From the NCBI GenBank assembly GCA_946626605.1, contig CAMOUL010000004.1, positions 45,731-109,730 on the forward strand: a DNA stretch of 64,000 nt. Reading direction: 5' to 3'. Made by a program: the position numbers and the translations under genes. Numbering within the stretch: position 1 is the first letter of the stretch; each line of letters opens with the position of its first letter. Of the stretch, positions 42,973-50,712 are shown in pieces. Source of the stretch: an uncultured Bacteroidales bacterium (GTDB lineage Bacteria; Bacteroidota; Bacteroidia; Bacteroidales; Paludibacteraceae). Under the pieces are notes generated by a model. It ran no database searches. It was not told the origin of the DNA and saw only the letters and a list, made by a program, of their open reading frames with translations.

Positions 42973-44187
42973 ATGAATCGACGTGTAGTAGTAACAGGAA
43001 TGGGTATCTGGTCTTGTATAGGCCAAGACTTAAAAACCGTTACCGAGAGCCTTCGTCAAGGTCGCTCTGGAATCATCTTTGACCCTAAACGAATTGAATA
43101 TGGACTCCAATCGGGGCTTGTTGGCAACGTACCTCGCCCCGACCTCAAACCGTTTCTTCCCCGTAAGTTCCGTGCCACCATGTCCGAAGATGCCGAATAT
43201 GCCTACATGGCTGCCCGTCAAGCTTTCGCCCAAGCAGGTATAGATGACGAATATCTACGCCAGAACGAAGTAGGAATAATTTGGGGAAGCGATGGGAATC
43301 CTTATTTCGCAGAAAGCGGAAGAATAATGGACGAAGAGCATGATTCTTCTATGGTGGAACCGCAGGCACAATTCAAAGGGGAAACATCCACTGTGTCCAT
43401 GAATTTAGCTACTATATTTCATCTTAAGGGAATTGGATTCAGCATAGGTGCAGCCTGTGCAAGTTCTTCACATGCTATTGGAATAGGAAAAATGCTAATT
43501 CAAAATGGTATGCAAAAGACGATATTGGTTGGAGGGGCTTGTGGAATATCAAAGGTCAGTCATGCAATTGCAGATATGTTTAATTACGGTTTTCTTGATC
43601 CACTAGAAAAGTTTAGCCCTTTTGGAGAAGACGGATTAGGATTAATAGAAAGCGGCGGCGGGGCAGCCTTGTTACTTGAAGATTATGAATACGCGAAAAT
43701 GCGAGGAGTGCCAATATTGGCAGAAGTAACAGGATACGGATATTCTTCTTCTTGTGATACTACTACCTATCATCCTAATGCTATAGGTATCGTGCAAGCG
43801 ATTAAAAATGCAATGTATGATGCAAACGTTTCTATTGATGATATTGATTTTATTAACCCCTGTGCCACTGGTGCTGAAATTGATGATAACGAGTGTATAA
43901 ATGCTTTAAATCAGTTGGTTGGATGTAATAATAGTGTTTATATAAGTTCAACAGAATCTATTACAGGACATGAAAATTGGATGATAGGAGCAAGTAAATC
44001 CGTATATAATATATTAATGATGCAAAATGATTTTATAGCACCAAATATTAATCTTAACAGCATAAATGAAGATGCTCAAAATCTGAATATTATAAAGGAA
44101 ACTAAGTGTACTCAAATAGAAAATAGTTTAGTAATAACAGCAGGTCTTGGTGGCTCTTGTTGTGCAATAATACTAAGAAAAGTATGA
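42973..44187 (+). CDS. beta-ketoacyl synthase-like protein with His-to-Cys change
   Basis: 404 residues, ketosynthase fold with nucleophile Cys162 in GAACASSSHAIG and the second His333 in STESITGHENWMIG. The first active-site His, normally in N-x-H-G/A-T, is Cys297 (FINPCATGAEIDD). The enzyme may therefore be decarboxylation-deficient or act as a chain-length partner of the next ketosynthase. The first 50 residues are almost the same as in the 44184 protein, and nucleotides differ mainly at third positions. GC-rich to about 43265, AT-rich beyond. Starts in a TAAATGG repeat. ATGA overlap with the next gene. Confidence 0.85.
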   Translation: MNRRVVVTGMGIWSCIGQDLKTVTESLRQGRSGIIFDPKRIEYGLQSGLVGNVPRPDLKPFLPRKFRATMSEDAEYAYMAARQAFAQAGIDDEYLRQNEVGIIWGSDGNPYFAESGRIMDEEHDSSMVEPQAQFKGETSTVSMNLATIFHLKGIGFSIGAACASSSHAIGIGKMLIQNGMQKTILVGGACGISKVSHAIADMFNYGFLDPLEKFSPFGEDGLGLIESGGGAALLLEDYEYAKMRGVPILAEVTGYGYSSSCDTTTYHPNAIGIVQAIKNAMYDANVSIDDIDFINPCATGAEIDDNECINALNQLVGCNNSVYISSTESITGHENWMIGASKSVYNILMMQNDFIAPNINLNSINEDAQNLNIIKETKCTQIENSLVITAGLGGSCCAIILRKV

Positions 44188-45428
44188 GACGAGTAGTTGT
44201 TACAGGAATGGGAATATGGTCATGCATCGGGCAAGATTTGCTAACTGTCACCGAGAGCCTTCGTCAAGGTCGCTCGGGTATCGTCTTTGATTCGAAGCGT
44301 ATCGAATATGGTCTTCAATCCGGTTTGGTGGGTAATGTGCCCATTCCCAATGTAAAAGCAGAATTGCAGAGATATTTTAGAGATAAAATGAGTGATGATG
44401 GTATGTATGCCTATTGCGCTGCAAAACAAGCCTTAACATTCGCGCATGTAACAGATAAGTATCTCCTAAAAAATAGTATGGGAATTTTATGGGGTAATGA
44501 TGGCAATCCGTCGGAGATATCTCACTTTTATACGGATTATAAAAACATAGAACTTTCTCCTTCGTTATTCTATAGATATCATACTTCTTCTACTACAAGT
44601 AATCTCGCTAATATCTTTGGACTGCATGGAATAAGTTTGACTATAGAGGCTGCGTGTGCTAGTTCTTCTCATGCTATTGGACTTGCACTTATGTTCATTA
44701 GAACAGGTATGCAAGACACCATCCTGGTTGGAGGATCATGTAGCACGAACAAAGAGTCTGCTGTCGCAATAGATGCTGCCACAGCTCTCTCTCTTAGGAA
44801 TAATGATCCTCTCCACGCTTCTCGTCCATTTGATAAAGATAGAGACGGCTTTGTCTTGGGAGGTGGTGCTGCGGCATTGGTGTTAGAGGAATATGAGCAT
44901 GCTGTAGAGCGCGGCGCAACGATATTGGCAGAAGTATGCGGATATGGTTTTTCGTCCAACGGCATCGAAGAAATATCCATGCCCTCCGCTGAAGGCGAAT
45001 ACATCGCGATGAAGCGAGCTTTGGACGATGCAGGCTTGCAACCATCGGATATTGATTATGTCAATGCCCATGCCACCTCCACTATTGCCGGCGATATCGA
45101 AGAAGCCAAAGCCCTAACGCGATTGTTTGCCCCCCCAAATCCCTCTAGTGGGTCTAGTGAGACTAGTGCATCTAGTCCCTACATCTCCTCCACCAAATCT
45201 ATGACCGGCCACGAAAACTGGATGGCAGGGGCGAGTGAAGCGGTGTACTCGATATTGATGATGCAGAATGGATTCGTAGCGCCGAATATCAATCTGGAGA
45301 ATGTGATAGACGAGGCGAAAGACTTCAATATCGTCCGCGAGACCATCTATACCCCTATCCGTACCGTCCTCTCCAATTCCTCCGGTATGGGCGGCACGAA
45401 TAGTGCATTAGTATTTAGGAAGATCTAA
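44184..45428 (+). CDS. beta-ketoacyl synthase
   Basis: 414 residues with the full ketosynthase triad: Cys158 in EAACASSSHAIG, His296 in NAHATSTIAGD, His343 in KSMTGHENWMAG. Paired with the preceding His-less homologue through an ATGA overlap, reminiscent of KS/chain-length-factor pairs of aryl polyene and type II polyketide clusters. A CTAG-repeat insert (45141-45180) encodes PSSGSSETSASSP between conserved blocks. GC content alternates: rich to about 44350, poor to about 44930, rich after. The stop lies at the start of another CTAG array. Confidence 0.88.
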   Translation: MRRVVVTGMGIWSCIGQDLLTVTESLRQGRSGIVFDSKRIEYGLQSGLVGNVPIPNVKAELQRYFRDKMSDDGMYAYCAAKQALTFAHVTDKYLLKNSMGILWGNDGNPSEISHFYTDYKNIELSPSLFYRYHTSSTTSNLANIFGLHGISLTIEAACASSSHAIGLALMFIRTGMQDTILVGGSCSTNKESAVAIDAATALSLRNNDPLHASRPFDKDRDGFVLGGGAAALVLEEYEHAVERGATILAEVCGYGFSSNGIEEISMPSAEGEYIAMKRALDDAGLQPSDIDYVNAHATSTIAGDIEEAKALTRLFAPPNPSSGSSETSASSPYISSTKSMTGHENWMAGASEAVYSILMMQNGFVAPNINLENVIDEAKDFNIVRETIYTPIRTVLSNSSGMGGTNSALVFRKI

Positions 45429-45470
45429 TCTATCTAGTCTATCTAGAGCGTCTAGTCTTTCTAGAAAATA
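45424..45470 (+). repeat. CTAG repeat between KS and ACP genes
   Basis: CTAG recurs about every nine or ten bases (CTATCTAGTCTATCTAGAGC and on). Starts at the KS stop codon. Confidence 0.8.
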
Positions 45471-45489
45471 AATAATAAACGTAAATAGT

Positions 45490-45729
45490 ATGACAACTCA
45501 AGAAATTCAAGAAAAGGTAAATGCCTTTCTAACAGACCGTTTGGAGTATGAGCCATCCGCCATTACTCCCGAAGCAGAGCTCAAACGTGATCTCGGTATG
45601 ACCTCGCTCGATGCTGTAGAAACGTCTATCTTTATCAAGCGCACTTTCGGCTTCCAACCCGAACGTGGCGCCATCAAAACACTCGTAACCCTTCAGGATC
45701 TCTACGACTATATAGCTAGAAATATCTAG
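45490..45729 (+). CDS. acyl carrier protein
   Basis: 79 residues. The phosphopantetheine attachment Ser39 is in LGMTSLDAVE, instead of the usual DSL. N-terminal helix IQEKVNAFLTDRLE and acidic helix II match ACPs. It would carry intermediates for the adjacent ketosynthases and FabG. The stop codon (TAG) is the first CTAG of a repeat array. The MTSLD variant suggests a dedicated ACP rather than housekeeping AcpP. Confidence 0.92.
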   Translation: MTTQEIQEKVNAFLTDRLEYEPSAITPEAELKRDLGMTSLDAVETSIFIKRTFGFQPERGAIKTLVTLQDLYDYIARNI

Positions 45730-45795
45730 TCCCTCTAGTCTCTCTAGATTCTCTAGTGCGTCTAGTTTGTCTAGTGAGACTAGCCCGACTAGCAA
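45724..45795 (+). repeat. CTAG repeat between ACP and four-helix gene
   Basis: CTAG every nine to ten bases (TCTAGTCCCTCTAGTCTCTC and on); provides the ACP stop codon. Confidence 0.8.
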
Positions 45796-45807
45796 AAAAT
45801 ATATCCT

Positions 45808-46449
45808 ATGGAATACAACACCTACAACACCGTTCTTCTCCGCCCTGCCAATTGGAAAAACCTCTATTTCTACCAGAAATCCGACGCGCTCTTCCAAATG
45901 ACGGTTATTTTCTGCGAGCGCTTCTTGCCCAAGCATGGCGACCGCACGGTGGACCAGATGGTTCAGGCGAGCCGGAGCGGCAAACAGAATATAGTCGAGG
46001 GCTCGGAGGACGGTATGACCAGTACGCAGATGGAGATCAATCTGCTCAATGTGGCGCGGTCGAGTATTCAGGAGTTACAACGGGACTATAACGATTATCT
46101 CAATCGGAAGAATCTCATCCGGTGGGACAAATCGCATGCCCGGTATGGGGATATGCTGACCTTTTGTCGCCAGCATAATACCTTCGAAGAGTATAAAGAA
46201 CTAATCAACAAAATCTCCGATGAGGAGTTTTGCAATTTGGCACTAACCCTGTGCCACATGGTGGACAAGATGATGACTACCTATCTGCACCAACTGGAAG
46301 AGCAGTTTGTCAAGGAAGGCGGCATCAAAGAGCGCATGCACGCGGCTCGTACCGGCTACCGGCAAGCCGAGAAGGAGCGCCTTGAGTTCCTTGAACGCGA
46401 AGTTCTCCGCCTGCAAAACATCCTCCAATCCCACGGAATAGACTACTAG
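45808..46449 (+). CDS. four-helix bundle protein with suffix domain
   Basis: 213 residues. The block DALFQMTVIFCERFLPKHGD, then DRTVDQMVQASRSGKQNIVE and GSEDGMTSTQMEINLLNVAR matches the 23S rRNA-intervening-sequence-type four-helix fold, with the longer C-terminal suffix (coiled-coil end YRQAEKERLEFLEREVLRLQ). Function unknown. Its position inside a lipid or polyketide cluster, between ACP and AMP ligase, is unexpected. Flanked on both sides by CTAG arrays; its stop codon lies in one. Confidence 0.8.
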   Translation: MEYNTYNTVLLRPANWKNLYFYQKSDALFQMTVIFCERFLPKHGDRTVDQMVQASRSGKQNIVEGSEDGMTSTQMEINLLNVARSSIQELQRDYNDYLNRKNLIRWDKSHARYGDMLTFCRQHNTFEEYKELINKISDEEFCNLALTLCHMVDKMMTTYLHQLEEQFVKEGGIKERMHAARTGYRQAEKERLEFLEREVLRLQNILQSHGIDY

Positions 46450-46513
46450 TTCCTCTAGTGCATCTAGTGAGACTAGTGCGTCTAGTGAGACTAGTGCATC
46501 TACTTTGTCTAGC
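46444..46513 (+). repeat. CTAG repeat between four-helix and AMP-ligase genes
   Basis: CTAG every nine to ten bases (ACTAGTTCCTCTAGTGCATC and on); supplies the stop of the four-helix gene. Confidence 0.8.
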
Positions 46514-46536
46514 CCTCTATTCCCCCAAAATCGTCT

Positions 46537-48105
46537 ATGACTGAAAATTATCTCAATATCCTTGCGGATACTATCCGCACCAACTGGGACCAACCCGCCC
46601 TCACGGACTTCTATCTCACCGAGGACGGCACCGCCCAGGACACCACCTGTGGCAACCACTACACTTATGGCGAGATGTACGCGGAGATCTGCCGCGTAGC
46701 CAATCTGCTGACCAATCTTGGTCTGCAAAAGGGCGACCATATAGCCATCTGTGGCGCCAACTCCGCTCATTGGGTCATCGCCTATCTCGCTATCGCTAAG
46801 ATGCAGGGTGTCTCCGTCACCGTCATGCGTACCCTCATGCCCGACGAGATAGTCCGTCTGGTCAACTTCTCCGATGCAAAGGCACTATTCATAGATGAGG
46901 ATATATGGACAGAATTACTTCCTTCCTTTCAGGGGAAGGCAGTGGATAGGCTTATAAGTGTGGTTTCTTTAGAAAATTGGGCAGTATTGAAAGGCAAAGT
47001 GCAAATGATCTCTCTTCCCTTTAGGGAGGAGTTGGAGGTAGGCTGCCCCTCTTTCCCGCAATCGGAGCCAGATGACCTCGCTATGATTTGCTTTACTTCT
47101 GGGACGTCGGGAAAGCCCAAAGCTATTGCGTTATCTTATAGAAGCATAAACATAAACAATGTAAATAATGCGACGTGTGATTTGATTGATAAAAAGAATA
47201 TTAGTAGATTGAGTAAAAAATGTCCCTTTATCGCTATACTGCCTTTTTCTCATATGTATGGGTTGATGGATAATTTAATAAGCCATATAACAAGGGGGAG
47301 TCAGGTAACCATTATAATGGGCTCATTTATGCCGCAAGATCTTATAACATTGATAAGCACAACGAAACCATATGGATTGGCTATTACTCCATCCATTATG
47401 GCTGAATTAGTAAAACAAGCGCATAAAGAAGGTACTATTAATTCTATTAAAGAATTAGATTATATAGAAATTGGAGGTGCTTCACTCAGTTTGGAAGAAG
47501 AACAAGAACTCAGGCAATTTGGAATACCTTATTTCATAGGGTATGGAACATCGGAAATGGGGCCACATATTACTTCAAGAAGTACAAAAGACGTGCCTTT
47601 GGGATCTTGTGGAGATATTGTGGATAAATTAGAATGCCGCATCTCCCCTGCCGGTGAGATCCTTGTTAAAGGCGAGAATGTCATGCTCGGCTATTACAAA
47701 GACCCCGAAGCGACGGCGCAGAAGATTGACTCCGACGGCTGGCTTCATACCGGTGACAAAGGTCATCTGGACGAAGACGGCTATCTCTATGTAGAAGGCC
47801 GTCTGGAGCAGGACATCATCGTCCTCCCCAACGGTGAGAATATCCGCCCGGATAATATCGAATCCCTCATCAACGCCCTCCCCGAAGTCTCCGAATCCAT
47901 CGTCCTTGCCCGCGACGGCAAATTGGTGGCTATTGCGGTGCTCTCATCCCCTTCCCATCAGGGGAGGGATAGGGTGAGGCTTTCCATCCTCCGTGCCGTC
48001 AATCCCCAACTCCCGCTCTTTAGCCAGCTCTACGACGTCGAGATCACCGACCAACCCCTCGCCCGCACCGAGAAACGAACAATAAAGCGCTATCTCTATT
48101 CCTAA
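46537..48105 (+). CDS. AMP-dependent acyl ligase
   Basis: 522 residues. ANL-superfamily ligase: P-loop MICFTSGTSGKPKAIALS, then YIEIGGASLSLEEEQEL, FIGYGTSEMGPHIT, the hinge and core GWLHTGDKGHLDEDGYLYVEGR, and the C-terminal Lys in LARTEKRTIKRYL. It would adenylate a carboxylic acid and load it onto the nearby ACP or CoA. An insert-like SPSHQGRDRVRLS carries a CCCCTTCCC/GGGGAGGG inverted repeat (47948-47968). GC-rich ends with an AT-rich centre (about 46880-47635). Confidence 0.88.
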   Translation: MTENYLNILADTIRTNWDQPALTDFYLTEDGTAQDTTCGNHYTYGEMYAEICRVANLLTNLGLQKGDHIAICGANSAHWVIAYLAIAKMQGVSVTVMRTLMPDEIVRLVNFSDAKALFIDEDIWTELLPSFQGKAVDRLISVVSLENWAVLKGKVQMISLPFREELEVGCPSFPQSEPDDLAMICFTSGTSGKPKAIALSYRSININNVNNATCDLIDKKNISRLSKKCPFIAILPFSHMYGLMDNLISHITRGSQVTIIMGSFMPQDLITLISTTKPYGLAITPSIMAELVKQAHKEGTINSIKELDYIEIGGASLSLEEEQELRQFGIPYFIGYGTSEMGPHITSRSTKDVPLGSCGDIVDKLECRISPAGEILVKGENVMLGYYKDPEATAQKIDSDGWLHTGDKGHLDEDGYLYVEGRLEQDIIVLPNGENIRPDNIESLINALPEVSESIVLARDGKLVAIAVLSSPSHQGRDRVRLSILRAVNPQLPLFSQLYDVEITDQPLARTEKRTIKRYLYS

Positions 48106-48123
48106 TCCCGTCATCCCGAAAAA

Positions 48124-48900
48124 ATGAAAATCTCTGATACCTTTTTCTCCGGTGAGCGCCCCTTATACGCCTCCCGCGATCTCCAACTCTCCCGCATCAC
48201 CATCGGCGAAGGCGAGTCGGGACTCAAAGAGTCTCGCCATATCCTCGCTGAAAACTGCCGTTTCGAGGGCATGTACGTCATCTGGGAGTGCGAGGACGTC
48301 ACCTGCCGCAACTGCTATTTCGCGCCGTCTGACCGCGCGCCGCTTTGGTACTGCCGCGATCTGAGGCTCTTCGACTGCCTCATCGATGCGCCCAAAGTCT
48401 TTCGTGAGATAGACCGCCTGACCCTGGAGCGAATCAAGATAACCGATGGTGCGGAAGCCTTCTGGTACTGCCGCTCCGGTGAGATCTCCGACCTCCAAAT
48501 CGAGCAGGGTACCTACGCCTTTATGCATTCCCGCGATCTGACTCTTAGGAATCTGAACCTCGTCGGCAAGTACACCTTCCAGTACGCCCGTAACATCGAG
48601 ATCCACAACGCCGTCCTCGATACGAAAGACGCTTTCTGGAACAGCGAGAACGTCACGGTCTATGACTCCGAAATCAAAGGAGAATACCTCGGATGGTACT
48701 CCAAGAACCTCCGTCTCGTCCGCTGCCGCATCGCCGGTACGCAACCGCTTTGTTACGCCGAGAACCTCGTCTTGGAGGAATGCTCTTTTGCGCCCGACGC
48801 CGACCGCGCCTTCGAGAAATCCTCTGTCCGCGCAACCATCCTCGGTGACATCACCTCCATCGTCGATCCCCTCCCCGGCTCGCTAATCGAAAATCGCTAA
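48124..48900 (+). CDS. DUF3737 family right-handed beta-helix protein
   Basis: 258 residues. The family pattern is nearly complete: ENCRFEGMYVIWECEDVTCR, NCYFAPSDRAPLWYC, KDAFWNSENVTVYDSEIKGE and YAENLVLEECSF. Each unit forms a turn of a beta-helix. Function unknown; no signal peptide, so probably cytoplasmic. The last residues LIENR and stop come from the same CTAATCCCTAATC repeat that ends the PSD-like gene. Follows the AMP ligase by 18 bases; whether it belongs to that pathway is unclear. Confidence 0.85.
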   Translation: MKISDTFFSGERPLYASRDLQLSRITIGEGESGLKESRHILAENCRFEGMYVIWECEDVTCRNCYFAPSDRAPLWYCRDLRLFDCLIDAPKVFREIDRLTLERIKITDGAEAFWYCRSGEISDLQIEQGTYAFMHSRDLTLRNLNLVGKYTFQYARNIEIHNAVLDTKDAFWNSENVTVYDSEIKGEYLGWYSKNLRLVRCRIAGTQPLCYAENLVLEECSFAPDADRAFEKSSVRATILGDITSIVDPLPGSLIENR

Positions 48901-48910
48901 TCCCTAATCC

Positions 48911-50077
48911 ATGCTCCTCTCCGACCATATCTTCTCCCCCTCCATGCGCTACGAATCGCATCGGCTCTATATCTCCGGCACCGATGGCGAGGATGAATTC
49001 GTCTTCGGCGGGTTCCTCGGTGCAGCCCTTGCGGCGGTCTTCCTCGTCGATACGCCCGAAGGCGACGCCCGCGGCATCCGCCTCTATACGGACGACGAGA
49101 AAGAGGCCTTCTTCGCCCTTTACGACCGCGAGGTCCTGCGTGACGACTGGGGCTATCTCTCTGCCGAAATCGACCAACTGCGCGATAACTACGTCCAGTT
49201 TATCGATGACCGGAACAGCCTCATCGATCTATTCCCCAATAGACGCCTCCTTACCCTCGTGATAGAGCTGCTGACGACCTACATGCGCCGGCTGGTGCTG
49301 GAGCCTTTCGGGGAACATATATGGGAAGCCATGCCTTGGAAAATGCCTTTCGCCCAATGGCTCATAGACGCCGCACGCGTGGAGACACGCCGCCAGCGTT
49401 TGCTTCAAACCGATTGGACCGATATCCCGACTGTCGTCCAACTCGCAGATATACCCGATGAGACGGAAGAACCTACTTTCTTTTTTGAGGGCGAGAAAGC
49501 CGCCGACATCATGCAGCGGTACCTCCAATGGCTCTCCGACGAATATGTGGCGATGAAGCAGGGAATACCCGGCTCCAAAATCACCTCTGCCGACCGCTCC
49601 TTTATCCTCTCCCAGGAGTCCGACTGGGCGTTTTTGTCCGATGAGATTGACCAATTATCGGCCTCCGAAAAGGAAGATTGGCTCCAATGGCAAAAAGAGT
49701 GGAACCTTTTCCTTTCCGACCGACTCTTGCCCCAAAGGGAGCTCCGTTTCTGGGCGGATGATGTGCCTAAAGAGGCGCAGGAACATCTCCTCTACCATCT
49801 CCAACTCCAGGAGCAACATCCTGCCCATTTCCGCGATCTCACCGCCGCCGTCTATGCCATGCGACAACTCGGCTACATCCGCCGCAAATGCTCTGATTCC
49901 GACATGCGACAATGGCTCAGCGAGCATCTCAAACTCGATTATACCGAGCGCAACAATGCCTCGCAGTTCCGGCGCGCCATGCGCGCACATGGACGTTACA
50001 CACCGGAAGTGCGGGACGAAGTCATTGCCCTCGAGTCTATGGGGTATTTCCGCTTTCAAGCTCACGCAGAAGAATAA
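48911..50077 (+). CDS. hypothetical protein (possible DUF6043-type)
   Basis: 388 residues, mostly helical, no signal peptide or membrane segment. Not confidently assigned; I considered a DUF6043-like family but cannot check it. Segments such as LGAALAAVFLVDTPEGDARG, DDWGYLSAEIDQLRDNYVQF and SDWAFLSDEIDQLSASEKED repeat a WxxLSxEIDQL pattern about 200 residues apart, suggesting an internal duplication. The end (RRAMRAHGRYTPEVRDEVIA) is basic. Its 3' end overlaps the convergent 50037 gene by 41 bases. Confidence 0.65.
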   Translation: MLLSDHIFSPSMRYESHRLYISGTDGEDEFVFGGFLGAALAAVFLVDTPEGDARGIRLYTDDEKEAFFALYDREVLRDDWGYLSAEIDQLRDNYVQFIDDRNSLIDLFPNRRLLTLVIELLTTYMRRLVLEPFGEHIWEAMPWKMPFAQWLIDAARVETRRQRLLQTDWTDIPTVVQLADIPDETEEPTFFFEGEKAADIMQRYLQWLSDEYVAMKQGIPGSKITSADRSFILSQESDWAFLSDEIDQLSASEKEDWLQWQKEWNLFLSDRLLPQRELRFWADDVPKEAQEHLLYHLQLQEQHPAHFRDLTAAVYAMRQLGYIRRKCSDSDMRQWLSEHLKLDYTERNNASQFRRAMRAHGRYTPEVRDEVIALESMGYFRFQAHAEE

Positions 50078-50438
50078 CCCGCACAAAATTCGGAAACATC
50101 GTCACCTGCTTGGGATCCAATAAAGGGTCCGGCTGACCTTTCAACTGCGCATTCCATCGTGCGCGTAACTCCCCGTATCTCGGGTGCGATTTATCCTTGA
50201 TAATCACACTCGCACCACGACAGGCTTCCTTCCATTTCTGTGCCTGGACCTCCTCTGCGCCTCGTTTGGGATGACGCTTGTAATCGCGTTTCTCCTTAAA
50301 ATAAATCTCCTGAGGACCATATTTGATGATGGTCCCGTCATCTGCTCGGTATTCTTTCAAGCGCGTTACCACTTCCGAGTCGCGTTTCAATTTGCCGCGC
50401 AGCAAATCAATGCCTACGCTTAGTTTTGCTTGTGCCAT
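50037..50438 (-). CDS. hypothetical protein of DUF3987 element
   Basis: 133 residues, starting MAQAKLSVGIDLLRGKLKRD and ending PNFVRVILLRELESG. The middle is strongly basic (KEKRDYKRHPKRGAEEVQAQ) and the central RYGELRARWNAQLKGQ looks like a DNA- or protein-binding helix pair. No known family. Convergent to the preceding gene with a 41-base 3' overlap, and on the same strand as the DUF3987 gene upstream. Probably belongs to that element. Confidence 0.65.
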   Translation of the reverse strand: MAQAKLSVGIDLLRGKLKRDSEVVTRLKEYRADDGTIIKYGPQEIYFKEKRDYKRHPKRGAEEVQAQKWKEACRGASVIIKDKSHPRYGELRARWNAQLKGQPDPLLDPKQVTMFPNFVRVILLRELESGNTP

Positions 50439-50478
50439 ATTTGCTTACAATCGTTAGTTATAATTTAGTAATAAGTTT

Positions 50479-50575
50479 GATATTTGTTGGATATTTGTTG
50501 GATATTTGTTCGATATCATCGGTACGACTACCTGACATCCACCTGACATCCACCTGACATCCACCTGACATCCTC
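50479..50575 (+). repeat. two 11-nt tandem repeats (GATATTTGTTG x3, CCTGACATCCA x4)
   Basis: GATATTTGTTG units at 50479-50489, 50490-50500, 50501-50511, then CCTGACATCCA units from 50531 to 50574. Both have an exact 11-base period but unrelated sequence. Confidence 0.85.
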
Positions 50576-50593
50576 CTGCGCGTCGTCCATTAG

Positions 50594-50712
50594 GTCGGAT
50601 GTCATCCGACAATAATTTTGTCCTGTCGCTATGTCGCTATGTCGCTTTCTGTGTAATCTGCTACATATCAGCCCATTACGGCTATGTTCAAAAGCGACAT
50701 AGCGACATAGCG
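50594..50712 (+). repeat. GTCGGAT palindrome and 22-bp inverted repeat after DUF3987 gene
   Basis: GTCGGAT-GTC-ATCCGAC (50594-50610) repeats the 14247 palindrome. A perfect 22-bp inverted repeat built of the unit GTCGCTAT lies at 50627-50648 and 50691-50712, enclosing 42 bases, directly next to the DUF3987 stop. No T run follows on the coding strand. Confidence 0.85.

Noticed and set aside
42973..45428. Recent exact duplication of the two ketosynthases
   Set aside because: First 50 residues are similar but third codon positions differ widely, so it is not a recent copy; recombination or selection explains it better.
50531..50574. Tandem CCTGACATCCA array as a CRISPR
   Set aside because: Contiguous repeats without spacers; no cas genes.
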